From the NCBI GenBank assembly GCA_001599295.1, contig BCGN01000002.1:1798001-1862000 (forward strand): a stretch of 64,000 nucleotides of DNA, given 5' to 3'. The stretch comes from Sporopachydermia quercuum (lineage: Eukaryota; Ascomycota; Sporopachydermiomycetes; Sporopachydermiales; Sporopachydermiaceae). The position numbers and the translations under genes are program-made. Under the pieces are notes generated by a model that was not told where the DNA came from, did not search any database, and saw only the letters and a list, made by a program, of their open reading frames with translations. Below, piece by piece: positions 45,936 to 56,026 of this stretch; position 1 is the stretch's first letter, and each line of letters opens with the position of its first letter.

Positions 45936-46029
45936 TTATTTGTAATTTGGGGCATCATCATCGTCATCGTCATTGTCACCAGATAGCATTTCCTCCATAG
46001 TCATCATTTCAATGGAATCAGCACAGAAT
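45936..46029 (-). CDS. Possible 3'-terminal exon with acidic C-terminus (doubtful)
   Basis: On the minus strand a branch-like GCTAATAG and a TATCAG acceptor precede a frame reading FCADSIEMMTMEEMLSGD..., six further Asp, then APNYK and stop. A Met/Glu block followed by an Asp run and a short tail looks like a genuine protein C-terminus. I could not find a matching donor or upstream exon between here and BZZ1, nor name a family. If only the internal ATGs are used it would be a micropeptide of about 23 aa. Confidence 0.2.
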
Positions 46030-46609
46030 CTGATACACTATTAGCAAAAATTACTGTTGTCAATTTATATCCCCTGAAAACATATCTTCCAGTAGTAGCT
46101 GGTAACAGATAGAAAAGAAGAGGATTGATGGAATTTAATCGAGGATGAGAAGGCGATAATTAAAATTCAGAGTTAATTAGGGTTTAATACACACTAGCAA
46201 GTGAAGGACTTTATTCAGACCAAAGTTAATTGTTAAACGAAGATTGGAATAGCATAGTATGGGTGAAATGCTGATCAGGAATACTGTACTATACCAAACT
46301 ATAAATAACTATATTAGGATCTGAATCTGCAGTAGTACAATGTAACTTTAGTTTTAATTGTATGCTTTATATGGATTGTCAAATTTCCTTATGAATAGCA
46401 TTGCGCATTAAGGTTACATGTACTCTAAAAGTCTAATATTAAACCTTAATTACATTTCTAGCTGCTTGATTGCTTCTTCTCGTATTATTGCTAGGGATAG
46501 TCAAAACTCTCCCAAACTACGGAAAACAATTCTGCAATTGAAACTATAGTTTTGTATCAGAAAGAATCTTGTTGGAAAGAAAATAAAGAATCATCTATTA
46601 TATAATATG

Positions 46610-46645
46610 AAGATTAGTCTAATATCTGAATATTAGACTAATCTT
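46610..46645. other. Perfect 16-bp inverted repeat with 4-nt loop
   Basis: AAGATTAGTCTAATAT is followed by CTGA and then its exact reverse complement ATATTAGACTAATCTT. It lies about 150 bp downstream of the BZZ1 stop codon, so it would form a stable hairpin in the BZZ1 3' UTR or read-through RNA. It could equally be a cruciform-prone DNA element. Confidence 0.9.
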
Positions 46646-46792
46646 TAAGCTCCAAGCTAAACTTTACTTCAACTTAAGTTTGAACCTTCAATCCGGAGTT
46701 TCCTAACAAACTCAGGCACCATTTCATTTTACGTTATTCTAATCCTGACTTTCAATACAACGACCATATTAGACATCTAATCACTAAAGGTA

Positions 46793-48893
46793 TCAAATCA
46801 ACTTCATGTAAGAGGTTGGGAATAGTCCTGAAGATCCATTGACTTCACCCTCAGTCCATCCATCACCTTGATCCTCCTTGACAATCAAAATCTTATCTCC
46901 TGGTGTTATACTCAACTCATCACTTCCTTGAGCTTCATAAGCATATAACGCTTGGCCATAATGAACCTTCTTAGCTCCTCGCTTTGGTGCAACTTGAGGA
47001 CCCACTTTCTTACCTGTGGCACCTGATTCTGATGTACTTGTACTTATTATCGACTCTGCTTTCCCGTCTGATATCTGAATATATGACGTTGGAACTAATC
47101 CTTCTCTATTGCTCGACTGATGATTCACTTTGGTCCATCCCGAGCCATCATCATGCTCTAAAATAATCAATTCATCTCCTGGTTGAATAGTTACCTCATC
47201 ATCGCCTTGAGCTTGGTATCCATATAATGCCTTTGCAACCGCAATACTTATAGTGCTGGAAAGAGTATTTGATCGTGATTTGTTTCTTCCCAGTACTGAC
47301 GAGAAAAGCTTTGATCCTCCGGTGCCAGCACCAGCCACGCTGGTTCCATATGAGCGAATAGAACCAGCATCTTCAGTACCACCATTATTGGTTTTAGCTT
47401 GTGCTGTACCATGTTGATACTTGTTACTCTTTCCCAGAAAGAATAGTCTCCGGTGTTTCTTCTCTGCCACGCCTGCTGTCACTGATAAATCTTTGTCACC
47501 AGCTGCAGATTCAATTGTCTCGATCTCAACTTCGGATATAACTCTTTTAGTATCATCAAATGCGAATATCTTCAATGTATTCAAATATTTGTTAATAGCA
47601 TCAGTATAACTACCTTTTTCTTTACCGACTAATACCGCTTTCTTAAACTCTTGAAGCTCTCGAAGTTTTGTCTTTTCTGTCTCCGTTATTTCTTCATACT
47701 GCGTATAAGCCTTATTTGATTGTGCCAACTGCTTCCTTAACACCTTTAATTCTTCCTCCCCGGTAACAATCTGATCATCATCATGCCAAACAGGTGATGG
47801 TGTATAATAAAAATCTTCCGGCTCTTTCCAATCATACATATTATGTTTAACAAACATAGAAGTATCCAACGATGGATGATTCTGCGCCACAATTTGTTTA
47901 AAATTTTCAATGCTCTTTTTACATCTTTCGAACATGGCAGCTTCCAGATCACCAGCATTATTCCAAAACTCGTTGAGCTTCTGGACTCTGGTTTCATTCA
48001 ATTCTTGTAGTCCATCAAGTACTTCAGGAATGTCTTGATAGTAATACTTATCTTTCAATCTATTGGCCACATTGATTTTAACTATATATAGATTTTTCGC
48101 GTCATTCATAGCCCATTCTTTCTCTTGCATTTTTTTAGCGGCCCTGTCCTTCTTTAGATCGAAGGATTTTGAGCTTTTTGATCGTTGATTTTCCATCGAC
48201 TGGCATGTAGAATCGTATGCTGTTTTAGATTTCTTCAGTTCATCATAATATTGGTCTCTTTCTTTAACTAGTCTATCATTGAATTCAGAGTATTTCGTTC
48301 TGAGGGTTTCATGTCTTGACGCCACACCGGCAATTTGATCAGCTATTTGAATAGTCAATTCTGAAGCTAAACGGTTTCTTTCTTTTGCCATTATTTCAGT
48401 CTGGGTTAAAACTTCTGTCCAAGTAACCAGTGATGCACTTTCAAGAGAGCCTGGGGTGATCTTTGGAGTATCACCAACACTTAACGAGGTACTTATTCTT
48501 GCTTTCTTTTTGAAATATTCACTTGTCAATGCTTGGAGTTTCGTTGCATATTCCTTTTCTATTATTGATCTTTCCTTGTAGAAGGTTTGAATGTCAGTCA
48601 TCCATTGGATACCATTTTGAACCTACATCAATGTTAGTAAATCCAGTAGTTGATATGAATATGTTCAATCTACAATAAAGTCAACAATAAAGTAATACAT
48701 ACCCATTTGTCTGTTTCTTTGAATGCATCCTAGAAGATATTATGTTAGTCAGTGCAAATTTCAATATAGAAATCATTGCTTTCACGGTGATGAAACCAGA
48801 TCTCTCTGATTACTCACACAGTTAGTCTATTCAGTAAATGATCCATACCTTTAGGTCATTACCAATGCTGACATCTACTTGATTTTCTGCCAT
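46793..48893 (-). CDS. BZZ1: Bzz1, F-BAR and double SH3 actin regulator (two introns)
   Basis: Endocytic-patch protein that recruits Las17/WASP and type I myosins to drive Arp2/3 actin assembly. Exons are 48893-48849, 48729-48703 and 48622-46793, with introns of 119 and 80 nt. The first donor is GTATGG, slightly off consensus; the second is GTATGT, with a TACTAAC branch site. The product is 633 aa, the length I recall for S. cerevisiae Bzz1. It starts MAENQVDVSIGNDLKDAFKE and continues through ERSIIEKEYATKL into the F-BAR coiled coil (to about 280). SH3 domains lie at about 500-555 (ALYGYQAQGDDEVTIQPGDE) and 575-633 (ALYAYEAQGSDELSITPGD). Exon 3 alone appears ATG-started but would lack the N-terminal F-BAR helix. 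Confidence 0.95.
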
Positions 48894-49709
48894 TTTGTTT
48901 CTAAAACTTCAATTTTGATAGTATTTCTATTATTTTATACAAAACAATCAGCTTTTCGTTGTACAGTATCAATCACTCTTAGTAATCATCAAATCATTTA
49001 TGGGTTCCGAATCATGTGGTTGATAGATCTCCCTCTTGAGCGCACTTGGTAGCCAACTTGTCAAATTGTTAATCACGATTCACGTTCACGAAGCCCAATC
49101 TATTTCAAATCACTGCACTAAGCAATGGTTTCAACTAATCAGTTTAACAGTCTTTCAAAGAATTCCAAACAACATGGCATTATATGATCAATCATTACTT
49201 CGGCGTTCTATGTCAATTCCGATCACTTAGAAAGAACCTACAAGGAGAGACGAGACACAATCACCATTGGGAGTTAAATATGACGTGAACCGAAACAGAT
49301 ATGAGAATTTTAATTATGACATAATCAGTAAATACTGTTATGGAGAAATGGGAAAACGGAAATTATATTGGTGGACATTTAATATTTCGGAAATCATTAT
49401 ACTTGATTTACTAATGCACTCGTCCGAAATGAGGTTCTTTTGATATAGAAGACAGGATATATGAAAATCTATATAATTATCAAGCATTTTGGACAGATAA
49501 ATGGTGGGGAAGTTAAAAGAATACTATAATTTCATGTATACAAAACCAGTAGTCGAAGAGGCAAACTTTGAAGTTCTGGGGTCCTCAGATACCAGATGTC
49601 AGATGTCCCTAAAGGAAACTCAATTATTGTACAGTTAGATCTTATACCCGACCAATCTACAATATAATATGCTACAATGCAACTAAACCTAACAGATGCT
49701 TCATTCTCA
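48894..49709. other. Intergenic region between BZZ1 and the synaptojanin gene
   Basis: About 0.8 kb with the BZZ1 promoter and the 3' end of the phosphatase gene. No gene seen; a 64-codon plus frame at 49036-49230 is not supported. Confidence 0.6.
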
Positions 49710-52700
49710 CTATGCTTTACTGAACTCCTGTATCCTATCTTTTATAGACTTTCCTGGTGTGTCCACTGGTGTAGAAGATCGCGAAGTACCAGTTGATGCA
49801 GCTTTAGTTGGTATTAACGGCGCAGACTCAAAATCAATATGAGAAGCCGCTAATGAGACTGGTTTTCTTGGGATTACTGGCGGCTTCTTGTCTTCTTTTG
49901 GTTCAGGTGATTCTGACTTTGTTAGTCTCTGCTGCTCATTATCCAAACTAGGTAAAGATACAGGAACTCTAAACGATGGTGATTCAGTAGCTCCTCTACT
50001 AGGTGGAGGCGTAGGCTTTAGTGTGGGAGCTTCTATCACAGAACTCTGAACAGGTGTTCCTTGCTTTTTCCTTGGTTTGGGCACTAAAGGTGCAGAATCC
50101 AATGATACTTCATTGGCGACTTTGGACAGTCTGCTAGGAGGCACTGGTGGCTTCCTGCTATACGTTGCTGCTGCTGGTGCTAAATTACCACCAGGTCTGG
50201 AAGGTAGCGGTGGTTTAACTACAGGTGCAATGACTTCAGGTTCACTTCTTGAAATTGTGCTATCGATATTGTTATTGTTATTGCTTTTATGACTATTATC
50301 AATATCATCATCAGCGTCAAAATCAATCAAGTTCACAGGAACACGGTGTGAGTTTCTGCCAGCAGGTACTTGAGGAGGCTCATTATTAGTAGTAACTGGG
50401 ACCGATCGACGTAAGCTAGATGTATCGTCATATCCAATATCAAGAAGATTCTGTTTAGGTAGAACAGAGACTGAGCTCCCGCTGTCAGCTGAGTTATTTG
50501 CTTTATACAGTTCCTGCAACTGCTTAACCAGCTTGTTCTTTTCGNCTTTATCTACCTTCACGACATTAGCCGAAAACAACCCATAGATAGGATGATGATC
50601 AGAGAACAATATCAAGGAGCTGTTATAAGTCAATTGTTCTAATATGTTATCCTTGTTCTTATATATTATTCTGTCAGTCCAAGAAGGAACTCGTTCTTTA
50701 TCTGATGTATCATATTTATTTGTTCCATTGTCATACTTATAGGTAGGGGGGAACTTGATTTCCATTTCCTGGTACCCAGATAATAAAGGGTTATGTTTCA
50801 TTTCCTGTAATAACTGATCCTTTCTTAATAATGCAGAATAATTCATATCACAAACAGCCGACCGAACTTCAGCATTAGATAAAGGGACTCTGAAGTTCAA
50901 ATCACCAAGCACTACAATAGCTGAATGGCTATCAATAGTTTTACCTCTAGAAAATCTGATGCCAGTACGAACACTTTCTAAATCACGTAATCTTTCTTCA
51001 ACAGCGTTTACACCTGCTGCCAAATGAACATTTACAACGCATATTGAAGTGTCATAACACTTGAAACTAATCGCTACAGCACCTTTATTGCCAGCCATTC
51101 CACCAAGTCCTGTTTTCTTGCTTGACGCTTCCACATTTTGAACCATCTCCACTTTAGAAGCTTTAACGAAAAACAAAATAGACAATGAGCTCATTTGTTC
51201 TGTTCTCAATAGTACATATTTTTCCCTTTGATCCAAACAGTCGTTCAGCTTATGCTGCCAGAACATCGAATTAGATTTATCAGCAGCCATAATACTTCCA
51301 GCAGTTAATTCAACAGTTTCTTGGAAACCAATAACAAAAATATCAGGTGTGCAGCTTTCATGTTCTGGAGGAAACAACCAATCGGTTATACCAGCATCAG
51401 ATCTCATACCGTTGATATTAAACGATCCTGTGAATATCATAGCTTCAGTAGAAGTTTCAAACTTGTTTTTTGCCTTTGATAATTCCTCTTGAACATACTG
51501 ATTACCAGGATCATATAACAACACAGGCATCTGATTATCTAGTTTTCCCAATAGAAATTCAATAGTAGCTTGCCGATTCTTATCAACAAAACTATTCATA
51601 TACATTCTACTAACAGACTTAGTAACATCAGACAATGCACCAGCAATATTCATTTTCCCACTTCTTGAGAAAGAAGACTTTAAAGCATTGGTTCCAGTAT
51701 AAATTTGGGATAACTGATCACCATTGTTNGCCCATAAAGTGTTGAATCTTGTCTTGAAATCGAAATTCAGTTCACCAAAACCTTGATCTTCNGCTATTAC
51801 TCTCAGTACTCTCCAACAAATCAGCTGTTGAACAACGTTTGTTCTATCCAAACAATCAAGACAGTTAACTCTGAAGACACCTATTTGTTCAGAAGTGTCT
51901 CTGTTGCTTTGATGGTCAATACTGTAATAGCCGAACTCTTGTAAAGACTCTAGAATGAAAGCAAATATCTTGTTTGCTTGTTCATAGCCATTCTGAGCCG
52001 TTTCAGCATGGAAATCAAATCCTGTCATTTCAAGCTGGGGGAATCTCGAGTCTTTATTCCTAGCAACCAGAGATCTGTATCTCTCGGCTAGTTCACCCTC
52101 AGTTCCCTTAGCTGCCAGTAAATTTACAATATGAACAGAACCATAATTATCTACTAATGTTTGGAAATGCTTAACAAAAGCTGGTTCTGATGCTTCAATT
52201 GATCTGGTGATACTGATTTTTGAGGTTATTAATTGACTTTCTTGCTCCCAAAAAAATGGCAATGAACCTCTGATAATNACGTAGGAAAAAGTTTTCCTTT
52301 CTGAATATATGATAACTTCAGTTTCAACAAAGTTGGCTACATGGCCATCGTCATCAATACCTCTGGCGTTGAATCTTGTTCCTGCACGTTTGTGAGATTG
52401 TTTGGATACTATTGACATAGCACAAATTCTAGATGATCCTAATCTTGCCTTGATTGTTTCAGCATATCCTCTAATGACAGTAGCAAGAAACCCGTTATCA
52501 TCTAATATCTCGGTATCAGTATCATTCAGATTATCTCTGAATTTGACCATCTCGCCCATCATGAAGGAATTCCACATAAATTCTTCCTTGAATACATCGT
52601 TACTAAGTGAATGTTGATCATTAGTTCTTTCTTGTACCCTGGTTGTCAGATCGAAGTCTTGTGAATAGTAGAAACTTCCATTGCTTAATAGATTCCTCAA

Positions 52701-53144
52701 TTCAATACAGGGATGAATAGTTCTGACACTAGCATCATCTTTTGCTGAACCAAATTCAACAACGGCACGCCCATTAACATCTAATGTGATGAAATCCCAC
52801 TCTGGTGATAACAGAGAAAAAAAGTCCACCGAGAATATTCTATTGACGGTTTCATGAGGTCTAGGTCTAGCAACCTCTCTTTGACCTGTGATGCAGCATA
52901 GAAAGATATCATTCTTAACTTCCATGAAACCAACAATTCCGTGAATTTGATGTCTGATTAAGGGCTCATATTGGCGGAGATTTAAATCTTTTCTATCGAT
53001 TAGCTCTAGTTCAATTTGTCGCTGTTTTTCGTGCGAATGAGCCAATGGTNCTGCTCCTCTGCATTTGATACTAAGGGCATGTGATCCGGAAACCAGTAAA
53101 AGCTTCCTTGCTTTATGGTTGTTTTTTCTGACGAGTAGTTTCAT
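49710..53144 (-). CDS. Synaptojanin-type phosphoinositide phosphatase (Inp52/Inp53-like)
   Basis: 1144-aa enzyme with two phosphatase domains, acting at endocytic sites or on Golgi-endosome membranes. The Sac1 domain (about 1-500) retains the catalytic NCLDCLDRTN motif near residue 430, so it should remove 3- and 4-phosphates; S. cerevisiae Inp51 has lost this, which favours Inp52/Inp53. The inositol 5-phosphatase domain (about 560-860) has GDLNFRVPLSN, PSWTDRIIYK and SDHHPIYGLF. The C-terminal part (900-1144) is proline-rich with SH3-ligand-like PPLPSRPGG and PPVPPSR, consistent with binding actin-patch proteins. Five N bases fall in the coding region. The neighbouring BZZ1 gene encodes an SH3 protein of the same process. 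Confidence 0.95.
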   Translation of the reverse strand: MKLLVRKNNHKARKLLLVSGSHALSIKCRGAXPLAHSHEKQRQIELELIDRKDLNLRQYEPLIRHQIHGIVGFMEVKNDIFLCCITGQREVARPRPHETVNRIFSVDFFSLLSPEWDFITLDVNGRAVVEFGSAKDDASVRTIHPCIELRNLLSNGSFYYSQDFDLTTRVQERTNDQHSLSNDVFKEEFMWNSFMMGEMVKFRDNLNDTDTEILDDNGFLATVIRGYAETIKARLGSSRICAMSIVSKQSHKRAGTRFNARGIDDDGHVANFVETEVIIYSERKTFSYXIIRGSLPFFWEQESQLITSKISITRSIEASEPAFVKHFQTLVDNYGSVHIVNLLAAKGTEGELAERYRSLVARNKDSRFPQLEMTGFDFHAETAQNGYEQANKIFAFILESLQEFGYYSIDHQSNRDTSEQIGVFRVNCLDCLDRTNVVQQLICWRVLRVIXEDQGFGELNFDFKTRFNTLWXNNGDQLSQIYTGTNALKSSFSRSGKMNIAGALSDVTKSVSRMYMNSFVDKNRQATIEFLLGKLDNQMPVLLYDPGNQYVQEELSKAKNKFETSTEAMIFTGSFNINGMRSDAGITDWLFPPEHESCTPDIFVIGFQETVELTAGSIMAADKSNSMFWQHKLNDCLDQREKYVLLRTEQMSSLSILFFVKASKVEMVQNVEASSKKTGLGGMAGNKGAVAISFKCYDTSICVVNVHLAAGVNAVEERLRDLESVRTGIRFSRGKTIDSHSAIVVLGDLNFRVPLSNAEVRSAVCDMNYSALLRKDQLLQEMKHNPLLSGYQEMEIKFPPTYKYDNGTNKYDTSDKERVPSWTDRIIYKNKDNILEQLTYNSSLILFSDHHPIYGLFSANVVKVDKXEKNKLVKQLQELYKANNSADSGSSVSVLPKQNLLDIGYDDTSSLRRSVPVTTNNEPPQVPAGRNSHRVPVNLIDFDADDDIDNSHKSNNNNNIDSTISRSEPEVIAPVVKPPLPSRPGGNLAPAAATYSRKPPVPPSRLSKVANEVSLDSAPLVPKPRKKQGTPVQSSVIEAPTLKPTPPPSRGATESPSFRVPVSLPSLDNEQQRLTKSESPEPKEDKKPPVIPRKPVSLAASHIDFESAPLIPTKAASTGTSRSSTPVDTPGKSIKDRIQEFSKA

Positions 53145-54673
53145 TATATTTTATAGAACGNAATTGCAGTTAATATAAGGGAGTCGAGTCAAAATGGTTA
53201 AACGGTGCCTTCGTTCCTGTATGAACCAGTGATGAAAATGCTTAGCTACAGATGGTGTGAGGTGCGAGATAAATCTTGGATGTCGTCAAATGCTAACACG
53301 GGCAATCAAAATTATCATAGGGTATTCCCAAAGGTCTTTTCAAATGTGAAATATATTTTCAGCCTGTCAAAGCCATTTAACAGTTGTTATGAATGGGTAA
53401 GCGATGATACAAATTACTGAGTAATGATCTGTCTGATTGGTAAACAANCAATGAGAGATGATATGACTTAGTATGCAGGTTCTGTTTTAGACTGATTGAT
53501 TGAAACTAAAATCAATATCTAATTAACTGGCCTATAGCTTCCTTTGTCAGCCAATTGATCAATTCATTGATTGAATATTTGCTAGTATTTCTTGTTCAAN
53601 GAAATGAGCCTTCTTTGTAGTTATGAAGAAGGCCCAGGTTGTAAATTTCATAAATTTCAGNTTCCGGTCTTGTGATATGTACGATGATGTGGGAGTCGGC
53701 ACTCTGCATGTTGATGCACAATACAACAGCGAAACAATAATCTCANCTTTCTACAATATGTAAGTAAGAGTGCGAATTTATGACATGTTAAATGGGAATC
53801 AAAGGAGGTTTAAATCAATTCTAGGGTATTAAACTAAAATGATAACACTAATCTTATGAACCATACTTTGAATATCTAATCTGCTTACAAGTAACATTTA
53901 ATGCCACACATGATACAATATGCAGCCTATGCAGAACTCTGCGTCTATTATATGAAGTGCAATTAGACAGTTCCGGAGACGATATCTATCCTAAAATAGC
54001 TTTGCTTGACGCACTGCTTCCGAAATATTTTGTCGATGTCTCCAGAATTATGGCTTTCATATGATAACGAAAAACGTATTCATGAAATGAGAAGATTTAT
54101 CAACGAAGATCTTTGAAAGATTACAGCAACCAGGTTCGAAGCATAAATTATAGCTAAGTATGTCCAATTATATATTATCCTTCCTTTTCATTGTACTCCT
54201 AGTGTTCATTTTGACTCGAACCTCAAACTCTACTAACCATTACCTCCATAATTAGTCACTTATTGCTGCTCCTGCTCCTTGAGAAGTACAATCAATTCTC
54301 TTTGTCTTCCAATCATTTTTATTCCAAATTTGAAATCTATTCAAATTCTCAAAAAATACATCAATTATATTGTAAAATCTTCCATCTACAATTACAATTG
54401 CCCCACACCTCTATTTCGCTTTTCTNTTTTTACCGTTTCTCGAAGCGGAGTCTTTTTCCTATTTTGGATGATTGGAGATTTATCATTCAATTATTGAATT
54501 AGCTAATGAAAGAAGTGTTAGAAGCTAGGTTTCCTGACAATTGTAGTATTTAATCAATGAAGAACTAATTGCATTAGCTTGATAAGTGGCTGTTTTTGGT
54601 AATATTTATTATTTTAGATCGTACCAAATTGATGTTGAAATACTGATAGTTGATTCTGGAAGACCAAAACGAA
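53145..54673. other. Divergent promoter region with many ambiguous bases
   Basis: About 1.5 kb between the synaptojanin gene and ARA2. It has six N bases (53161, 53448, 53600, 53661, 53746, 54426), the densest cluster in the window. Short frames here are interrupted by N and not family-like. No specific element recognised. Confidence 0.55.
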
Positions 54674-55702
54674 ATGAGCCTTAAGCCTATTGCTCCCCCT
54701 ACCAATGAGCCAATCACTGGCAAATTGGAAGATATACCACCAATTGTATTTGGTGGCGGAGCCTTCAATTATCTGTTTAGTGATGATCCAAATTCAATGC
54801 CAGCATCGTCAATATTAAGAAGAGCATTTGATCTTGGTATTAGAGCCATTGACACGTCAGCTTATTACGGACCTTCAGAAGTAATCATTGGAGGAGCACT
54901 GAGAGAGCTAGCTTCTGAATACCCCAGAAGCAATTACTATCTCATTTCTAAAGCAGGCAGAGTAACTGAGACTGATTTTGATTATTCACCAGAATCCATT
55001 AGAAGCAGTGTTGAACGTAGTTTAGAAAGATTGAACACTCCTCATTTGGATATTTTATATATCCATGACGTTGAATTTGTTCCTGAGGAGGAAACGTTGA
55101 CTGCTGTTAAGACAGCTTTTGAATTGAAGAAAGAAGGATTAGTTAAACATGTTGGTGTCTCCGGATATCCTGTTGATTATTTATTATACATTGCTAAAAG
55201 GATCAAAGAAGAATACGGACCATTAGATGTTCTGCTGACGTACGCCAATTATTGTCTTCAGAACACTACAGCTCTGAAATACATTGAAAGAATCTATAAT
55301 GAGGCTGGTGTCAAAATGATCTTTAACGCATCACCGTTATCTATGTCTTTATTAAGATCCGGTGATACTAGACCATTCCATCCAGGTCCTGATGGATTGA
55401 AAGACTCGGTTGCTCAATATGCCCAGAAGTTGATTGAACAAGATGGCATTGAATTAGCTGACCTTGCTAGTCGATTTGTTTATCGTGGCTGGAACCGTGA
55501 TAAGCATTACGGTAAAACTGCAGTTGTTATTGGTTTGAGTTCTGTTGATGAAGTCGAAGCTGCTGTTAAGCAATACTGGGAAAGTAAGGATGAAGAAGTA
55601 ACTAGAAAAGATGATATTGAAATAGAGAAGTTTACCAAAGCTCTAGGCGATCACTATAACTTATTATTTGAAAGTGGGATTCATCATGATTTCAAGATTT
55701 AA
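54674..55702 (+). CDS. ARA2: NAD-dependent D-arabinose dehydrogenase (aldo-keto reductase)
   Basis: Aldo-keto reductase that oxidises D-arabinose to D-arabinono-1,4-lactone, the first committed step to erythroascorbate, a yeast antioxidant. 342 aa from ATG 54674; an in-frame TTG eight codons upstream is not a start. The (beta/alpha)8 catalytic tetrad can be placed as Asp and Tyr in IDTSAYYG, Lys in LISKAGR and His in ILYIHDVE. The C-terminal region retains RFVYRGW and a VVIGLSSVDEVEAAV cofactor loop. The best match by eye is Ara2 rather than Ara1 or the Gre3/Ypr1 reductases. It converges on FOX2, 324 bp apart. Confidence 0.92.
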   Translation: MSLKPIAPPTNEPITGKLEDIPPIVFGGGAFNYLFSDDPNSMPASSILRRAFDLGIRAIDTSAYYGPSEVIIGGALRELASEYPRSNYYLISKAGRVTETDFDYSPESIRSSVERSLERLNTPHLDILYIHDVEFVPEEETLTAVKTAFELKKEGLVKHVGVSGYPVDYLLYIAKRIKEEYGPLDVLLTYANYCLQNTTALKYIERIYNEAGVKMIFNASPLSMSLLRSGDTRPFHPGPDGLKDSVAQYAQKLIEQDGIELADLASRFVYRGWNRDKHYGKTAVVIGLSSVDEVEAAVKQYWESKDEEVTRKDDIEIEKFTKALGDHYNLLFESGIHHDFKI

Positions 55703-56026
55703 GCTCTTTAAGGATTCTTGGTCACACGTACTGCAATAGTAGTTATATAAGTCTGCGCTAGTTCTCACAAGAAAGAACTTGTTGCGGTAGTTTAATAGTA
55801 ATATATATTAAGTAGGTAATATAATTATAGTATACTAATAAGCCTACGTCAGGTGTAACGTCTTGAGCCATAATTTTGTTAAATTCACGACAGTTATATA
55901 GAAACAATAGAGAACACATAGTATTCAAACAATAAACCTAACGCAAGAAAAGGAAGACATCGCATATCATTATCAAAAAAGGCAAAGGGAAAAAGGGAAT
56001 GGGTTTCCCATATAAATTCAAATTGT
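55703..56026. other. Convergent intergenic region, ARA2 / FOX2
   Basis: AT-rich 3' ends of both genes, with ATATATATTA near 55802. A 108-codon minus frame at 55894-56220 is mostly antisense-frame shadow of the FOX2 end. Nothing else was seen. Confidence 0.6.

Larger units (their letters stand above)
44407..46792. other. Long intergenic region between ARF3 and BZZ1
   Basis: About 2.4 kb. It holds the ARF3 promoter and the BZZ1 3' end. It contains a possible acidic terminal exon (45936-46029) and a perfect hairpin (46610-46645), both listed separately. No other gene, tRNA or snRNA was recognised. Confidence 0.55.

Noticed and set aside
46005-46150. Open minus-strand frame reading LPATTGRYVFRGYKL overlapping the acidic exon candidate
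   Set aside because: No ATG, about 50 codons, and no splice context; probably chance.
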